From: CAVPUA01 sp963828015
GTDB taxonomy: Bacteria; Actinomycetota; Actinomycetes; Mycobacteriales; Jatrophihabitantaceae
Length of the DNA stretch: 64,000 nt
Assembly (NCBI GenBank): GCA_963828015.1
Contig: CAWHCD010000004.1
Span: forward strand, 496,001 to 560,000
Reading direction: 5' to 3'
Below, piece after piece: positions 17,863-26,322 of this stretch (position 1 is the first letter of the stretch; every line of letters starts with the position of its first letter). The position numbers and the translations under genes are program-made. The notes below the pieces were generated by a model, which was not told the DNA's origin, made no database searches, and was given only the letters and a program-made list of their open reading frames with translations.

Positions 17863-18828
17863 TCAGCGCGTCGGGAGGACGTTCGGTCGCTCGCCGTGTG
17901 CATCCCGAATGCGGGGTTCCCAGAACTGGACCGTGCGCTGCAGGCCTTCGCGCCAGCTCACCCGCGCGGGGCCGGTGATGCTGGTGCGCAACTCCGCGCT
18001 GGGGGCCCCGCCGGGCAGGGCGAGCGCGTCGTCGTAGTCATAGATCGGCGTGACACCCACCAGGGAGCCGAGGTAGCCGATCCACTCCTCGCCCTTGACC
18101 TGCTCGTCGCCGGACCAGTTGACCGTGGTCACGGGAACGGTCGCGGCGCCGAGGGAGGGCGCGACGAAGGAGAGCAGGTCCTCCTGATGCACCAGAGCCT
18201 TCACCCAATCGTGCGAACGGGGCAGACCGATCGGCTCCTGGTTGATCACCTTGGCGAGGAACTTCACCGGCAACCCGCCGTCGGCGTACGTCCCGTATTG
18301 AACGTCCATCCGGCAGATGACGGCCGGCAGCCCCAGCGTGCGGGCCATGGCTCGCACCGCGCCTTCGCCCAGGGCCTTGGTGCCGGTGTAGTGACCCATC
18401 AGTTTGCTGCCACCGACGATGTCGGTCTCGACGGCTCGGTACCAGGGATCGTCGTTGGGCACGTACACGCCGCTGGTCGACACGTGCAGGAACGCCGCCG
18501 CCGAAGCCGTGTGCTTCATCAGCAGGGCTGGGGCCTCGACGTTGGCCCGGATGCCGTCGGCGTAGTCGCGCGGGTAGACCGCGGCGGCGGTGTGCACGAC
18601 GTAGTCGAAGTCGCTCGGCAGCGGACCGTAGTCGTCCTCGGCCAGGTCCATGACGTAGGGCTTGAGGCCCAGCCCGCGCCATACGGCCAGTTCCTCGTCG
18701 GTTGCGGCGAGCGTGACGCCGGTGACGTCGTTGTGTTCGAGCAGTCCCCGCGCGAATGCCCCACCGAGGCGTCCGGTGAACCCGGTGACGAGAATCTTCT
18801 TGCCCGTGAGCTGAAGTACGTCGGCCAT
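17863..18828 (-). CDS. NAD-dependent epimerase/dehydratase (extended SDR)
   Basis: A 321-residue extended short-chain dehydrogenase. The nucleotide-binding motif is VTGFTGRLGGAFARGL (near residue 15), the active site is the Ser in LHVSTSGVYVP and YTGTK (YxxxK). The start has an AGGAG ribosome site. It is clearly related to the epimerase at 24192-25142 (shared VSTSGVY, nucleotide site and length). It probably forms an operon with the TetR gene 11 bases upstream. The substrate is unknown; relatives act on nucleotide sugars or on 3-beta-hydroxysteroids. Confidence 0.85.
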   Translation of the reverse strand: MADVLQLTGKKILVTGFTGRLGGAFARGLLEHNDVTGVTLAATDEELAVWRGLGLKPYVMDLAEDDYGPLPSDFDYVVHTAAAVYPRDYADGIRANVEAPALLMKHTASAAAFLHVSTSGVYVPNDDPWYRAVETDIVGGSKLMGHYTGTKALGEGAVRAMARTLGLPAVICRMDVQYGTYADGGLPVKFLAKVINQEPIGLPRSHDWVKALVHQEDLLSFVAPSLGAATVPVTTVNWSGDEQVKGEEWIGYLGSLVGVTPIYDYDDALALPGGAPSAELRTSITGPARVSWREGLQRTVQFWEPRIRDAHGERPNVLPTR

Positions 18829-18839
18829 GGGGTGAACTC

Positions 18840-19475
18840 CTATCGTCGCTGCTCGGGGGCCTCGAGGTAGAGCGGATGGGTCAGCAGGTCAACCGCCGCA
18901 TCGGCGAAACGCGCGAGGACGGCGGGATCACTCAGGGACAGGCCCAGCATCTGCTCGATGAGCGGCCCGAACATGATGTGGGCCAGGTTGATCGCCCGGT
19001 AGAGCACGAGCCCCACTTCGGGATCGGGCAGTGGGCGGGTGATCTTGGCATCGAGCAGGGTCTGCATCTCCTCGCGAACCAGCTCGAATCCCTCGGTGAA
19101 CAAGGCGACCCCGGCCGGACCGCCCTCGAGCGCTGCGCGGCGCATGTACCCGGCGATGGCCGGATTCTCCGCGATCAGCTGGTCGAAGGCGTGCCGTCGG
19201 GCGAGGGCGGCCTGGGCCGGCGGATCAGACAGCCCGACCCCGCTGACGACCTGGCGGATCTTGGCGATGACCGCCCGCTGTACGGCGTCGGACAGTTCGG
19301 CCTTGGACTTGAAGTGGTGCATGACCGCCCCGGGCGACAAGCCGGCCTCGACGGCGACCATGCGGATCGTGGTCGCGCGCTGTCCATGCTCGGCGTAGAG
19401 CCGCAGCGCAGCCTCGCGGATCCGCGCCGGCGGGGCGAGGTCCGCGGATCCGAGCGCAAGCGAGGCTTCGGCCAT
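18840..19475 (-). CDS. TetR-family transcriptional regulator
   Basis: A 211-residue protein with an N-terminal TetR helix-turn-helix (RIREAALRLYAEHGQRATTI, MVAVEAGLSPGAVMHHFKSK) at residues 17-65 and a helical ligand-binding C-terminus. It is divergent from the 12-gene sulfonation run that starts at 19577, with a 100-base gap holding an imperfect inverted repeat, and it precedes an epimerase gene. It is the natural candidate regulator of both units. The ligand is unknown. Confidence 0.88.
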   Translation of the reverse strand: MAEASLALGSADLAPPARIREAALRLYAEHGQRATTIRMVAVEAGLSPGAVMHHFKSKAELSDAVQRAVIAKIRQVVSGVGLSDPPAQAALARRHAFDQLIAENPAIAGYMRRAALEGGPAGVALFTEGFELVREEMQTLLDAKITRPLPDPEVGLVLYRAINLAHIMFGPLIEQMLGLSLSDPAVLARFADAAVDLLTHPLYLEAPEQRR

Positions 19476-19510
19476 AGCGGGCCAACCATAGTGCGATCAG
19501 GGCCGTTCCG

Positions 19511-19542
19511 ATACAACTGTTCTGAAAAAAGTACGGATGTAT
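19511..19542. promoter_or_regulatory. Candidate TetR operator in the divergent region
   Basis: Arms ATACAACTGT and ACGGATGTAT (8 of 10 bases complementary) enclose an AT-rich 12-base centre (TCTGAAAAAAGT). The site is midway between the TetR gene and the first gene of the sulfonation operon. The assignment rests on position and symmetry only. Confidence 0.45.
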
Positions 19543-19576
19543 TTACAAGCGGCCGATCGAGTTCTAGCGTGACCCC

Positions 19577-20572
19577 GTGCCGCCCAGTACCGAGTCGAGC
19601 GAGTTCAGCCCGGACATGGACGCGCCCCGGATCGGCGCCCTCGAGCACCCCGACCTGCTCGAGGCCTACTGGCTCTATGGCTATGACCCGTCGTCCGGGG
19701 TCGGCCACTACCTGTACCTGGCCGAGGAGCGGGGTGAGGCCAGCCCGCGGCGAGAGCTGATCTACGTGCTGCTACCCGATGGCAGCGTGCTCGCCCAAAA
19801 CGGCCGAGGGACGAACTCCCGGGGCCAGGTCGCGGCCGGCGACCGCCTCGAGTTGGAATGCGTGGAGCCGTTTCGGCGCTGGCGCGGGCACTACGCAGCG
19901 AGCGTGCATCGGCTGGTCGGTGCCGAGATCATCGAGGGTCCGGCCGCCGGCGGCCCACTCATCGAGGCCGAGGTCGACGTAACGGTCGAGTCGGTGGCGC
20001 CACCGTGGAACACCGAAGGCAGTTGGGGCGAGCAGTTGCCCTCGTTTCGGTACCACCAGTTCTACGACGCGCAGGGCCAGGTCCGGGTGGACGGGCAGAC
20101 CTTCTCCTTTGCCGGAACGGGCTTTCGCAGCCATTCCCGGCGCGGTCGCGACCAGACCGGCTTCACCGGGCACGCGATCATCAACGGCCGGTTCCCCAGC
20201 GGGCGGGGCTTTGGCCTGCTGCGCTACCGGGCCACGTCCGATCGCCCTGAGCGGGGTCGCGGCTTCCTCTACATCGACGGAGTGCTGCACGACGCCGACG
20301 TCATCCTCTGGCCGCACTTGGACAGAGCCGTCGGCCGTGGAGAGCGGCTGGTCATCGAACTGCAGGCCGAGCATCATCGAGCGCTCATCGACGTCGAGAC
20401 GATCGCGAGCACGTTCAGCACGCCTACGCCGGAGGGCCGAAGGTACGGCGCGCACGTCGGGGACGGTCCAGGGACGGTGATCTCCCCGGCCTTTGCCCGT
20501 TACGTCTGGGACGGCGAGATCGGCTACGGCGGCCTCGAACGCTCGGCGCTGCGCGCGCAGGTGCGACGCTGA
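19577..20572 (+). CDS. DUF7065/AttH-like beta-barrel protein
   Basis: A 331-residue protein with a GTG start at 19577 (an ATG at 19616 is possible). It resembles the two-part AttH/DUF7064-7065 proteins: an N-terminal half with GVGHYLYLAEERGE and a C-terminal half with GYGHAIING-like SGRGFGLLRYRA and FLYIDGVLHDAD. The fold is probably a double lipocalin-like barrel. Proteins of this kind often lie beside catabolic or terpenoid/steroid genes. It is the first gene of a 12-gene run; its stop overlaps the cysD start (TGATG). No reaction is assigned and the family call is from memory. Confidence 0.6.
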   Translation: MPPSTESSEFSPDMDAPRIGALEHPDLLEAYWLYGYDPSSGVGHYLYLAEERGEASPRRELIYVLLPDGSVLAQNGRGTNSRGQVAAGDRLELECVEPFRRWRGHYAASVHRLVGAEIIEGPAAGGPLIEAEVDVTVESVAPPWNTEGSWGEQLPSFRYHQFYDAQGQVRVDGQTFSFAGTGFRSHSRRGRDQTGFTGHAIINGRFPSGRGFGLLRYRATSDRPERGRGFLYIDGVLHDADVILWPHLDRAVGRGERLVIELQAEHHRALIDVETIASTFSTPTPEGRRYGAHVGDGPGTVISPAFARYVWDGEIGYGGLERSALRAQVRR

Positions 20573-21468
20573 TGCTCACCCACTTGCAGCGGCTCGAGGC
20601 CGAGAGCATTCACATCTTCCGGGAGGCGGTCGCCGAGAGCGAGCGGCCGGTCCTGCTGTACTCGATCGGCAAGGACAGTTCGGTCCTGCTGCACCTCGCG
20701 CTCAAGGCGTTCTACCCGGCCAGGTTGCCGTTTCCGCTGCTGCACGTCGACACCACGTGGAAGTTCCGGGCGATGTACGAGATGCGCGACACCGTGGCGC
20801 AGCGTTACGACCTGGACCTGATCGTCCATCAGAATCCCGAGTGCATCGAGCGCGGTATCAACCCGTTCACGCATGGGTCGGCCCTGCACACGGATCTGTG
20901 GAAGACCGAGGGACTCAAGCAGGCCCTCGACAAGTACAACTTCGACCTGGCCTTCGGCGGCGCGCGCCGCGATGAGGAGAAATCCCGAGCCAAGGAAAGG
21001 GTTTTCTCCATCCGCTCGGCCCAGCACCGATGGGATCCGAAGGCCCAGCGCCCCGAACTCTGGAACATCTACAACGGGCGGACGCGACCGGGCGAGAGCA
21101 TCCGCGCCTTCCCGCTGTCGAACTGGACCGAGCTCGATGTCTGGCACTACATCCGGCAGGAACAGATCCCCGTGGTGCCGCTCTACCTGGCCGCCGAGCG
21201 TCCGGTGGTCGAGCGCGACGGCGTGCTCGTCATGGTCGACGACGAGCGCATGCCGCTCCACCCCGGTGAGCAGCCGCAACTGCGCAAGGTGCGCTTTCGC
21301 ACCCTGGGCTGCTACCCGCTTACCGGCGCGGTGGAGAGTTCGGCTGACACCATCGACGACGTCATCGGCGAGCTGCTGCGCGCGACCGGTTCCGAGCGCG
21401 AAGGTCGACTGATCGATCACGACTCCACCGCATCGATGGAGAAGAAGAAGCAGGACGGCTACTTCTGA
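20572..21468 (+). CDS. cysD: Sulfate adenylyltransferase subunit 2
   Basis: The ATP-binding catalytic subunit that, with CysN, makes adenosine 5'-phosphosulfate (APS) from ATP and sulfate. The 298-residue protein has the PP-loop SIGKDSSVLLHLALKAFYPA near residue 28, LLHVDTTWKFREM-like LLHVDTTWKFRAMYEMRD, and the conserved AFGGARRDEEKSRAKERVFS and RAFPLSNWTELDVWHYI segments. Its start overlaps the previous stop (TGATG) and its stop overlaps the cysNC start in the same way, so expression is tightly coupled. Confidence 0.96.
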   Translation: MLTHLQRLEAESIHIFREAVAESERPVLLYSIGKDSSVLLHLALKAFYPARLPFPLLHVDTTWKFRAMYEMRDTVAQRYDLDLIVHQNPECIERGINPFTHGSALHTDLWKTEGLKQALDKYNFDLAFGGARRDEEKSRAKERVFSIRSAQHRWDPKAQRPELWNIYNGRTRPGESIRAFPLSNWTELDVWHYIRQEQIPVVPLYLAAERPVVERDGVLVMVDDERMPLHPGEQPQLRKVRFRTLGCYPLTGAVESSADTIDDVIGELLRATGSEREGRLIDHDSTASMEKKKQDGYF

Positions 21469-23378
21469 TGGACGTCGCTGACGCCGTACCCGATTCGGGC
21501 TCCGAGGTCGGGCGCTTCTTCGCTGCCGACGACCGCAAGTCGCTGCTGCGCTTCATCACCTGCGGCAGCGTCGACGACGGCAAGAGCACCTTGATCGGCC
21601 GGCTGCTCTACGAATCCAAGGCCGTCGCCGACGATCAGCTCAGCACCCTGGAGTACGACTCGCGCCTGGTCGGCACCCAGGGGGGCGCCCTCGACTTCGC
21701 GTTGCTGGTGGACGGCCTGTCGGCCGAGCGTGAGCAGGGCATCACCATCGATGTGGCGTATCGGTTCTTCACCACCGACCGCCGCAAGTTCATCGTCGCC
21801 GACACCCCCGGACACGAGCAGTACACCCGCAACATGGTCACCGGGGCGTCCACGGCCGACGTAGCGGTGATTCTGGTCGACGCGCGCCTGGGCGTGCTGA
21901 CCCAGACCAGGCGGCACACCTACCTGGTCAGCCTGCTCGGCATCAAGCACGTCGTCTTGGCGGTCAACAAGCTCGACCTCGTCGGTTACGACCAGGCCGT
22001 GTTCGAGAGCATCGTGGCCAACCACCGCGAGTTCGCGACCGCGCTGGGATTGACCGATATACAGGCGATCCCGGTGTCGGCCCTGGTGGGCGACAACATC
22101 GTGGAGCGCAGCTCGAACACCCCGTGGTACGACGGGCCGTCCCTGCTCGAATGCCTCGAGGACTTCGACCTCGAGGGCGAGTTCGCCGGCGCCCCGTTCC
22201 GGATGGCGGTGCAGACGGTTACCCGCCCGGACCTGGACTTCCGCGGCTACGCGGGCTTCATCTCCGTCGGGACAGTGCACCCGGGCGACGAGGTAACCGT
22301 GCTGCCCTCGGGCTCGACCGCCCGCGTCGAGCGCATCGTCACCTGGGACGGCGACCTGCCGTCGGCCGAGTCGGGCCAGTCGGTCACGCTCACCCTCGAC
22401 CGCGAGATCGACGTCAGCCGCGGCGACCTCATCTGTTCGGCCGGCGATCCGGCCAGTAGCGCGGAGCAGTTCGAGGCCCATCTCGTCTGGCTGCACGAGG
22501 AGGCGCTGCTTCCGGGGCGGCCCTACCTCATCAAGCTGGGTACCTCCGTCGGGCCCGGAACGATCACTCATCTCAAGTACGGAGTGAACGTCAACACGCT
22601 CGAGCACACGGCAGTGACGACGCTGTCGGTGAACGAGATCGCGGTCGCGAACATCTCGGTGAGCCGGCTGCTGCCCTTCGACCCGTACTCGGTCAACCGC
22701 GAGACCGGCGGCTTCGTGATCATCGACCGGCTGACCAACGCGACGGTCGGAGCCGGAATGATCAACTTCGCCCTGCGGCGGTCGGAGAACGTCCACTGGC
22801 AGGCCATCGAGGTCACGAAGGAATCGCACAGTGCGATCAAGGGCCACCGGCCGGGCATCATCTGGTTCACCGGGCTGTCCGGGTCGGGCAAGTCGACGAC
22901 GGCCAACGCCCTGGAGCAGCGGTTGCGATCCCTGGGCTGCCACACCGCGTTGCTCGACGGCGACAACGTGCGGCACGGCCTGAGCCGCGATCTCGGCTTC
23001 ACCGACGCGGACCGGGTCGAGAACATCCGCCGGGTGTCGGAGGTCGCCAAGCTGATGGTCGATGCCGGGTTGATCGTGCTCGTCTCGTTCATCTCGCCGT
23101 TTCGGGCCGAGCGGCGCGCGGCCCGCGAGTTGGTCAGCGCGGAGGAGTTCGTCGAGGTCTTCGTCGACACCCCGCTCGTGGTCGCGGAAGCTCGCGACAC
23201 CAAAGGTCTTTACCGAAAGGCCCGCGCCGGCCAGTTACCGCACTTCACCGGCGTTGACTCGGTCTATGAGGTGCCGCAAGCTCCGGAGGTGCACCTGATC
23301 ACCGGCGAGACCAGCGTGGTCGACTCCGTCGAGGCCATCGTCGAACAACTGCGCAGTCGGGGGATGATCCCGCGATGA
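21468..23378 (+). CDS. cysNC: Bifunctional sulfate adenylyltransferase subunit 1 / APS kinase
   Basis: A 636-residue fusion. Residues 1 to about 455 form the CysN GTPase with P-loop CGSVDDGKSTLIGRLLYESK, switch region DTPGHEQYTRNM and NKLDLVGYD; this subunit drives APS formation by CysD. Residues from about 458 form the CysC APS kinase with its own P-loop GLSGSGKSTTANALEQ, LLDGDNVRHGLSRDLGF and SFISPFRAERRAAREL; it makes PAPS. The fusion is common in actinobacteria. With CysD it yields the sulfonate donor PAPS. It overlaps the next gene by four bases (ATGA). Confidence 0.96.
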   Translation: MDVADAVPDSGSEVGRFFAADDRKSLLRFITCGSVDDGKSTLIGRLLYESKAVADDQLSTLEYDSRLVGTQGGALDFALLVDGLSAEREQGITIDVAYRFFTTDRRKFIVADTPGHEQYTRNMVTGASTADVAVILVDARLGVLTQTRRHTYLVSLLGIKHVVLAVNKLDLVGYDQAVFESIVANHREFATALGLTDIQAIPVSALVGDNIVERSSNTPWYDGPSLLECLEDFDLEGEFAGAPFRMAVQTVTRPDLDFRGYAGFISVGTVHPGDEVTVLPSGSTARVERIVTWDGDLPSAESGQSVTLTLDREIDVSRGDLICSAGDPASSAEQFEAHLVWLHEEALLPGRPYLIKLGTSVGPGTITHLKYGVNVNTLEHTAVTTLSVNEIAVANISVSRLLPFDPYSVNRETGGFVIIDRLTNATVGAGMINFALRRSENVHWQAIEVTKESHSAIKGHRPGIIWFTGLSGSGKSTTANALEQRLRSLGCHTALLDGDNVRHGLSRDLGFTDADRVENIRRVSEVAKLMVDAGLIVLVSFISPFRAERRAARELVSAEEFVEVFVDTPLVVAEARDTKGLYRKARAGQLPHFTGVDSVYEVPQAPEVHLITGETSVVDSVEAIVEQLRSRGMIPR

Positions 23379-24181
23379 GCTCGCTCGAGCAGGCCCGAGA
23401 GCTGGCCGAGACGGCCGACCATGCGCTGGCGATCGAGCTGGCCGAGCGGTCCGCGCAGGTCCTGCGGGCGTTGCGAGACTCGGGCATCGAGGACCCGGAG
23501 GTGCTGCGCAAGGAAGGTGATCGTCGCTCGCACGAAGTGCTGGTCGCCGAACTCGCCGCCCAACGCCCGCGCGACGGGGTGCTGTCCGAGGAGGGCGCGG
23601 ACTCGACCCGGCGGCTGTCGGCGCGGCGCGTGTGGATCGTCGACCCGCTCGATGGCACTCGCGAGTTCGGCGAGCCGGGACGCGTCGACTGGGCCGTGCA
23701 CGTGGCGCTGGTCATCGATGGCTTCCCGGTCGTCGGCGCGGTGGCCCTGCCGGCGTTGGGTGAGATCTGGTCCACGGCGTCGACCACGGTCCCGATGCCG
23801 GCACGGGGCGCTCCGCCTCGGCTGGCGGTCAGCCGCACCCGGCCGGGCTGGTCGGCCGGGGTCGTCGAGCGCGCGCTGTCGGCGGAGCTGGTGCCCCTCG
23901 GTTCAGCCGGCTTCAAGGCGCTGGCCGTGGTCCGCGGCCAGGCCGAGATCTATGCCCACAGTGGCGGCCAGTACGAGTGGGACAGCGCCGCCCCGGTAGC
24001 CGTGGCGTTGGCCCACGGCGTGCACGCCTCCCGGCTGGACGGTTCGCCGTTGCTCTACAACAATCCCGATCCCTACCTGCCCGATCTGCTGATTGCCCAG
24101 CCCAGCTGGGCCGGGCCGGCCCTGGCCGCCCTGGCCGCGGCCGAGCCGCCACCCGACGTTGTCCGTCCCCATCGCCCGTGA
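23375..24181 (+). CDS. cysQ: CysQ-like 3'(2'),5'-bisphosphate nucleotidase
   Basis: A 268-residue inositol-monophosphatase-superfamily enzyme. Metal-binding motifs are LSEEGAD (residue about 70) and WIVDPLDGTREF (about 88), with the C-terminal QYEWDSAAPVAVALAHG. In this position, directly after cysD and cysNC and before a sulfotransferase, the expected job is to hydrolyse 3'-phosphoadenosine 5'-phosphate (PAP), the inhibitory by-product of sulfonation, to AMP and phosphate. Other superfamily substrates are possible, but the context favours PAP. Confidence 0.88.
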   Translation: MSSLEQARELAETADHALAIELAERSAQVLRALRDSGIEDPEVLRKEGDRRSHEVLVAELAAQRPRDGVLSEEGADSTRRLSARRVWIVDPLDGTREFGEPGRVDWAVHVALVIDGFPVVGAVALPALGEIWSTASTTVPMPARGAPPRLAVSRTRPGWSAGVVERALSAELVPLGSAGFKALAVVRGQAEIYAHSGGQYEWDSAAPVAVALAHGVHASRLDGSPLLYNNPDPYLPDLLIAQPSWAGPALAALAAAEPPPDVVRPHRP

Positions 24182-24191
24182 GGTGTCCACG

Positions 24192-25142
24192 ATGCTGAAG
24201 AACGCTCGCCTGCTCATGACCGGCCTGACCGGTCAACTCGCCGGATCGATCGCCAGCATCCTGGCGCCGCACAACGAGATCTACGGTCTGGCCCGCTATT
24301 CCAAGCCCGGGTCCATGGAGGCGGTGCAGGCACTGGGCATCACGCCGATCGTCTGCGACTACACGACCGGCAACTTCGACGGGGTGCCCGACAACTTCGA
24401 CTACGTCTTCCATGCCGCCGCCGACGTCTACCCGGTCGACATCGAGACCGGGCTGAAGCAGAACGCCGAGGGCACGGGCCTGCTGTTCAACCACCTCAAG
24501 AGCGCCAAGTCCTGGATCTACGTCTCGACCAGCGGCGTGTACTGGGACCACCCCGACCCGTGGCATTCGTACAAGGAGCCCGACCGTTGCGGCGGCAGTA
24601 CGCGCATCAACACCCGCTTCGCCTACGGCACCAGCAAGTTCGCCGGCGAGGCGGTCGCCCGCTCGTTGTCGCGTATCCACGACGTGCCCCTGACCATCGC
24701 CCGGATGAACTGGTCCTACGGCACCGCGGGCGCCGGCGGGATGCCCACCAAGATCATCACGCGGGTCGTCGAGGGCGAGCCGGTGCCGATCAGCCCCGAC
24801 TGGGAGTTCGTGGGCTGCCCGATCCACGAGGACGACATGGCCGAGCACGTCGGCGCGTTCTTCGACGCGGCCTCGGTGGGCGGCACGATCACCAACTGGG
24901 GCGGCGACGACGCGGTGTCGGTGGAGCAACTCGTCCCGTGGGTCGCGGACCTCCTTGGCACCAGCTACTCCTTCACCAACTGGGAGCAGATCATCGCCTA
25001 CCCCCGCAACCTCGATCCGACCAAGCGGATCTCGCTCACCGGTCCCTGCACGGTCAAGTGGGCGGACGGCTTCACGCGGATCATCGAGCAGCGCTTCCCC
25101 GGTCGACTGGCCGCCGCCGCCGCGCTGAAGGCCGGGGACTGA
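24192..25142 (+). CDS. NAD-dependent epimerase/dehydratase (extended SDR)
   Basis: A 316-residue extended SDR. I use the ATG at 24192, 10 bases after cysQ, which gives LLMTGLTGQLAGSIASILAP at the cofactor site. The active site is the Ser of IYVSTSGVYWDH and the YGTSK of FAYGTSKFAGEAV. It is related to the epimerase at 17863-18828. Placement between the PAP phosphatase and the sulfotransferase suggests that it prepares or modifies the hydroxyl-bearing acceptor. Which sugar or steroid-like substrate it uses is unknown. Confidence 0.85.
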   Translation: MLKNARLLMTGLTGQLAGSIASILAPHNEIYGLARYSKPGSMEAVQALGITPIVCDYTTGNFDGVPDNFDYVFHAAADVYPVDIETGLKQNAEGTGLLFNHLKSAKSWIYVSTSGVYWDHPDPWHSYKEPDRCGGSTRINTRFAYGTSKFAGEAVARSLSRIHDVPLTIARMNWSYGTAGAGGMPTKIITRVVEGEPVPISPDWEFVGCPIHEDDMAEHVGAFFDAASVGGTITNWGGDDAVSVEQLVPWVADLLGTSYSFTNWEQIIAYPRNLDPTKRISLTGPCTVKWADGFTRIIEQRFPGRLAAAAALKAGD

Positions 25143-25143
25143 C

Positions 25144-26322
25144 GTGGCCACGGTGACCGGCCGACTCGACACCGACTACTTCCTCGAGCAGGCGGCCCGC
25201 GAGAGTGGCTTGTCCGACTACGGCGACCTTCCCTTTCGCGCGGGCATCGACTCTCTCCTCTGGGCCCTCGAGCACGAGTCCGGCGTCGCCGCCGATCAGC
25301 TCGAGGCCGTCGCGACCAAGCTGGTCGTCCCGGCCCTGATCAAGCGGCTGGGCCTCGTCGATGACCGCAAGCGCGATCCGGACATCGCCCGGCAGCAGAT
25401 CATCGCTCCGATCGTGATCGTCGGACTGCCCCGGACGGGGTCGACCCACCTGCAGGCGCTGCTGGCGACCCGGCCCGGAGCCCGTTCGCCGCTGGAGTGG
25501 GAGATGCGCCGGCCCTCACCGCCGCCGCGGACGGAGACGTTCGGCACCGACCCGCGCATCGCCCAGGCGCAGGCCGCGATCGACGCCCGCGCGCACGCCT
25601 CGCAGTTGCAGGCCATTCACCCCTACGGTGCGCAGCGGCCCGAGCAGTGCCTGGGGTTGATCGACTGGGGGTTCATCAATCAGACCTTCCTGGCCTACCA
25701 GCGAATCCCGTCCTACTACGAGTGGTTCCTCAACGCCGACCCGCGGCTGGTCTACCAGCATCACTACCGGATGCTGCAGCACCTGCAGGCCCACCATCCC
25801 GGCGAGTGGGTGCTGAAGTGGCCTAAGCACGTGTTCGGGTTGGACGGGCTGCTCGACGTCTACCCCGACGCGCGGATCATCTGGACCCACCGTGACCCGG
25901 CCAAGGTCATCCCCTCGTGCACCAGTTTCGTCGGCACCCTGCGCAGCATCAACAGCCCGGTGTTCGACCCGGAGCGGTTCGGCGCCGAGTGGGCCGCGCT
26001 GGAGGAGATGGGGCTGCGCCGCGGGCTGGCCGTGCGCGACCGGGTGGGTGAGGACCGTTTCCTGGACGTCCATTACAACGACCTGATCACCGATCCGGTC
26101 GCCGAGGTCACCCGCATCTACGCGCACCTCGGACTTCCCGTCGATGACGAAACGATCCGGCGGGTGCGTGACTTTCAGGAGGACAACCCGCAGGGCAAGC
26201 ACGGCCAGCACAGCTATACGGCCCAACAGTTCGGGCTGGACGCTGAACTCATCGGGCGCCGTTTCGCCGGCTATACGGAGCGATTCGGCATCCAGCCCGA
26301 CCGTCCGCGGCCGGCCCGGTGA
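25144..26322 (+). CDS. PAPS-dependent sulfotransferase (PF13469 type)
   Basis: A 392-residue protein with a GTG start one base after the previous stop. The 5'-phosphosulfate-binding loop is IVIVGLPRTGSTHLQALL (about residue 90) and the 3'-phosphate-binding motif is IIWTHRDPAKVIPSCTSF (about residue 245), so the PAPS-binding elements are complete. Length and motifs fit the actinobacterial Sulfotransfer_3 (PF13469) group. Cytosolic; it transfers sulfate from PAPS to a hydroxyl or amine of a small lipid-like molecule. The acceptor is unknown. PAPS synthesis and PAP removal are encoded just upstream. Confidence 0.9.
   Translation: MATVTGRLDTDYFLEQAARESGLSDYGDLPFRAGIDSLLWALEHESGVAADQLEAVATKLVVPALIKRLGLVDDRKRDPDIARQQIIAPIVIVGLPRTGSTHLQALLATRPGARSPLEWEMRRPSPPPRTETFGTDPRIAQAQAAIDARAHASQLQAIHPYGAQRPEQCLGLIDWGFINQTFLAYQRIPSYYEWFLNADPRLVYQHHYRMLQHLQAHHPGEWVLKWPKHVFGLDGLLDVYPDARIIWTHRDPAKVIPSCTSFVGTLRSINSPVFDPERFGAEWAALEEMGLRRGLAVRDRVGEDRFLDVHYNDLITDPVAEVTRIYAHLGLPVDDETIRRVRDFQEDNPQGKHGQHSYTAQQFGLDAELIGRRFAGYTERFGIQPDRPRPAR

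Noticed and set aside
21459..22976. 505-residue minus-strand frame
   Set aside because: Mirror of cysNC, whose motifs are unambiguous.
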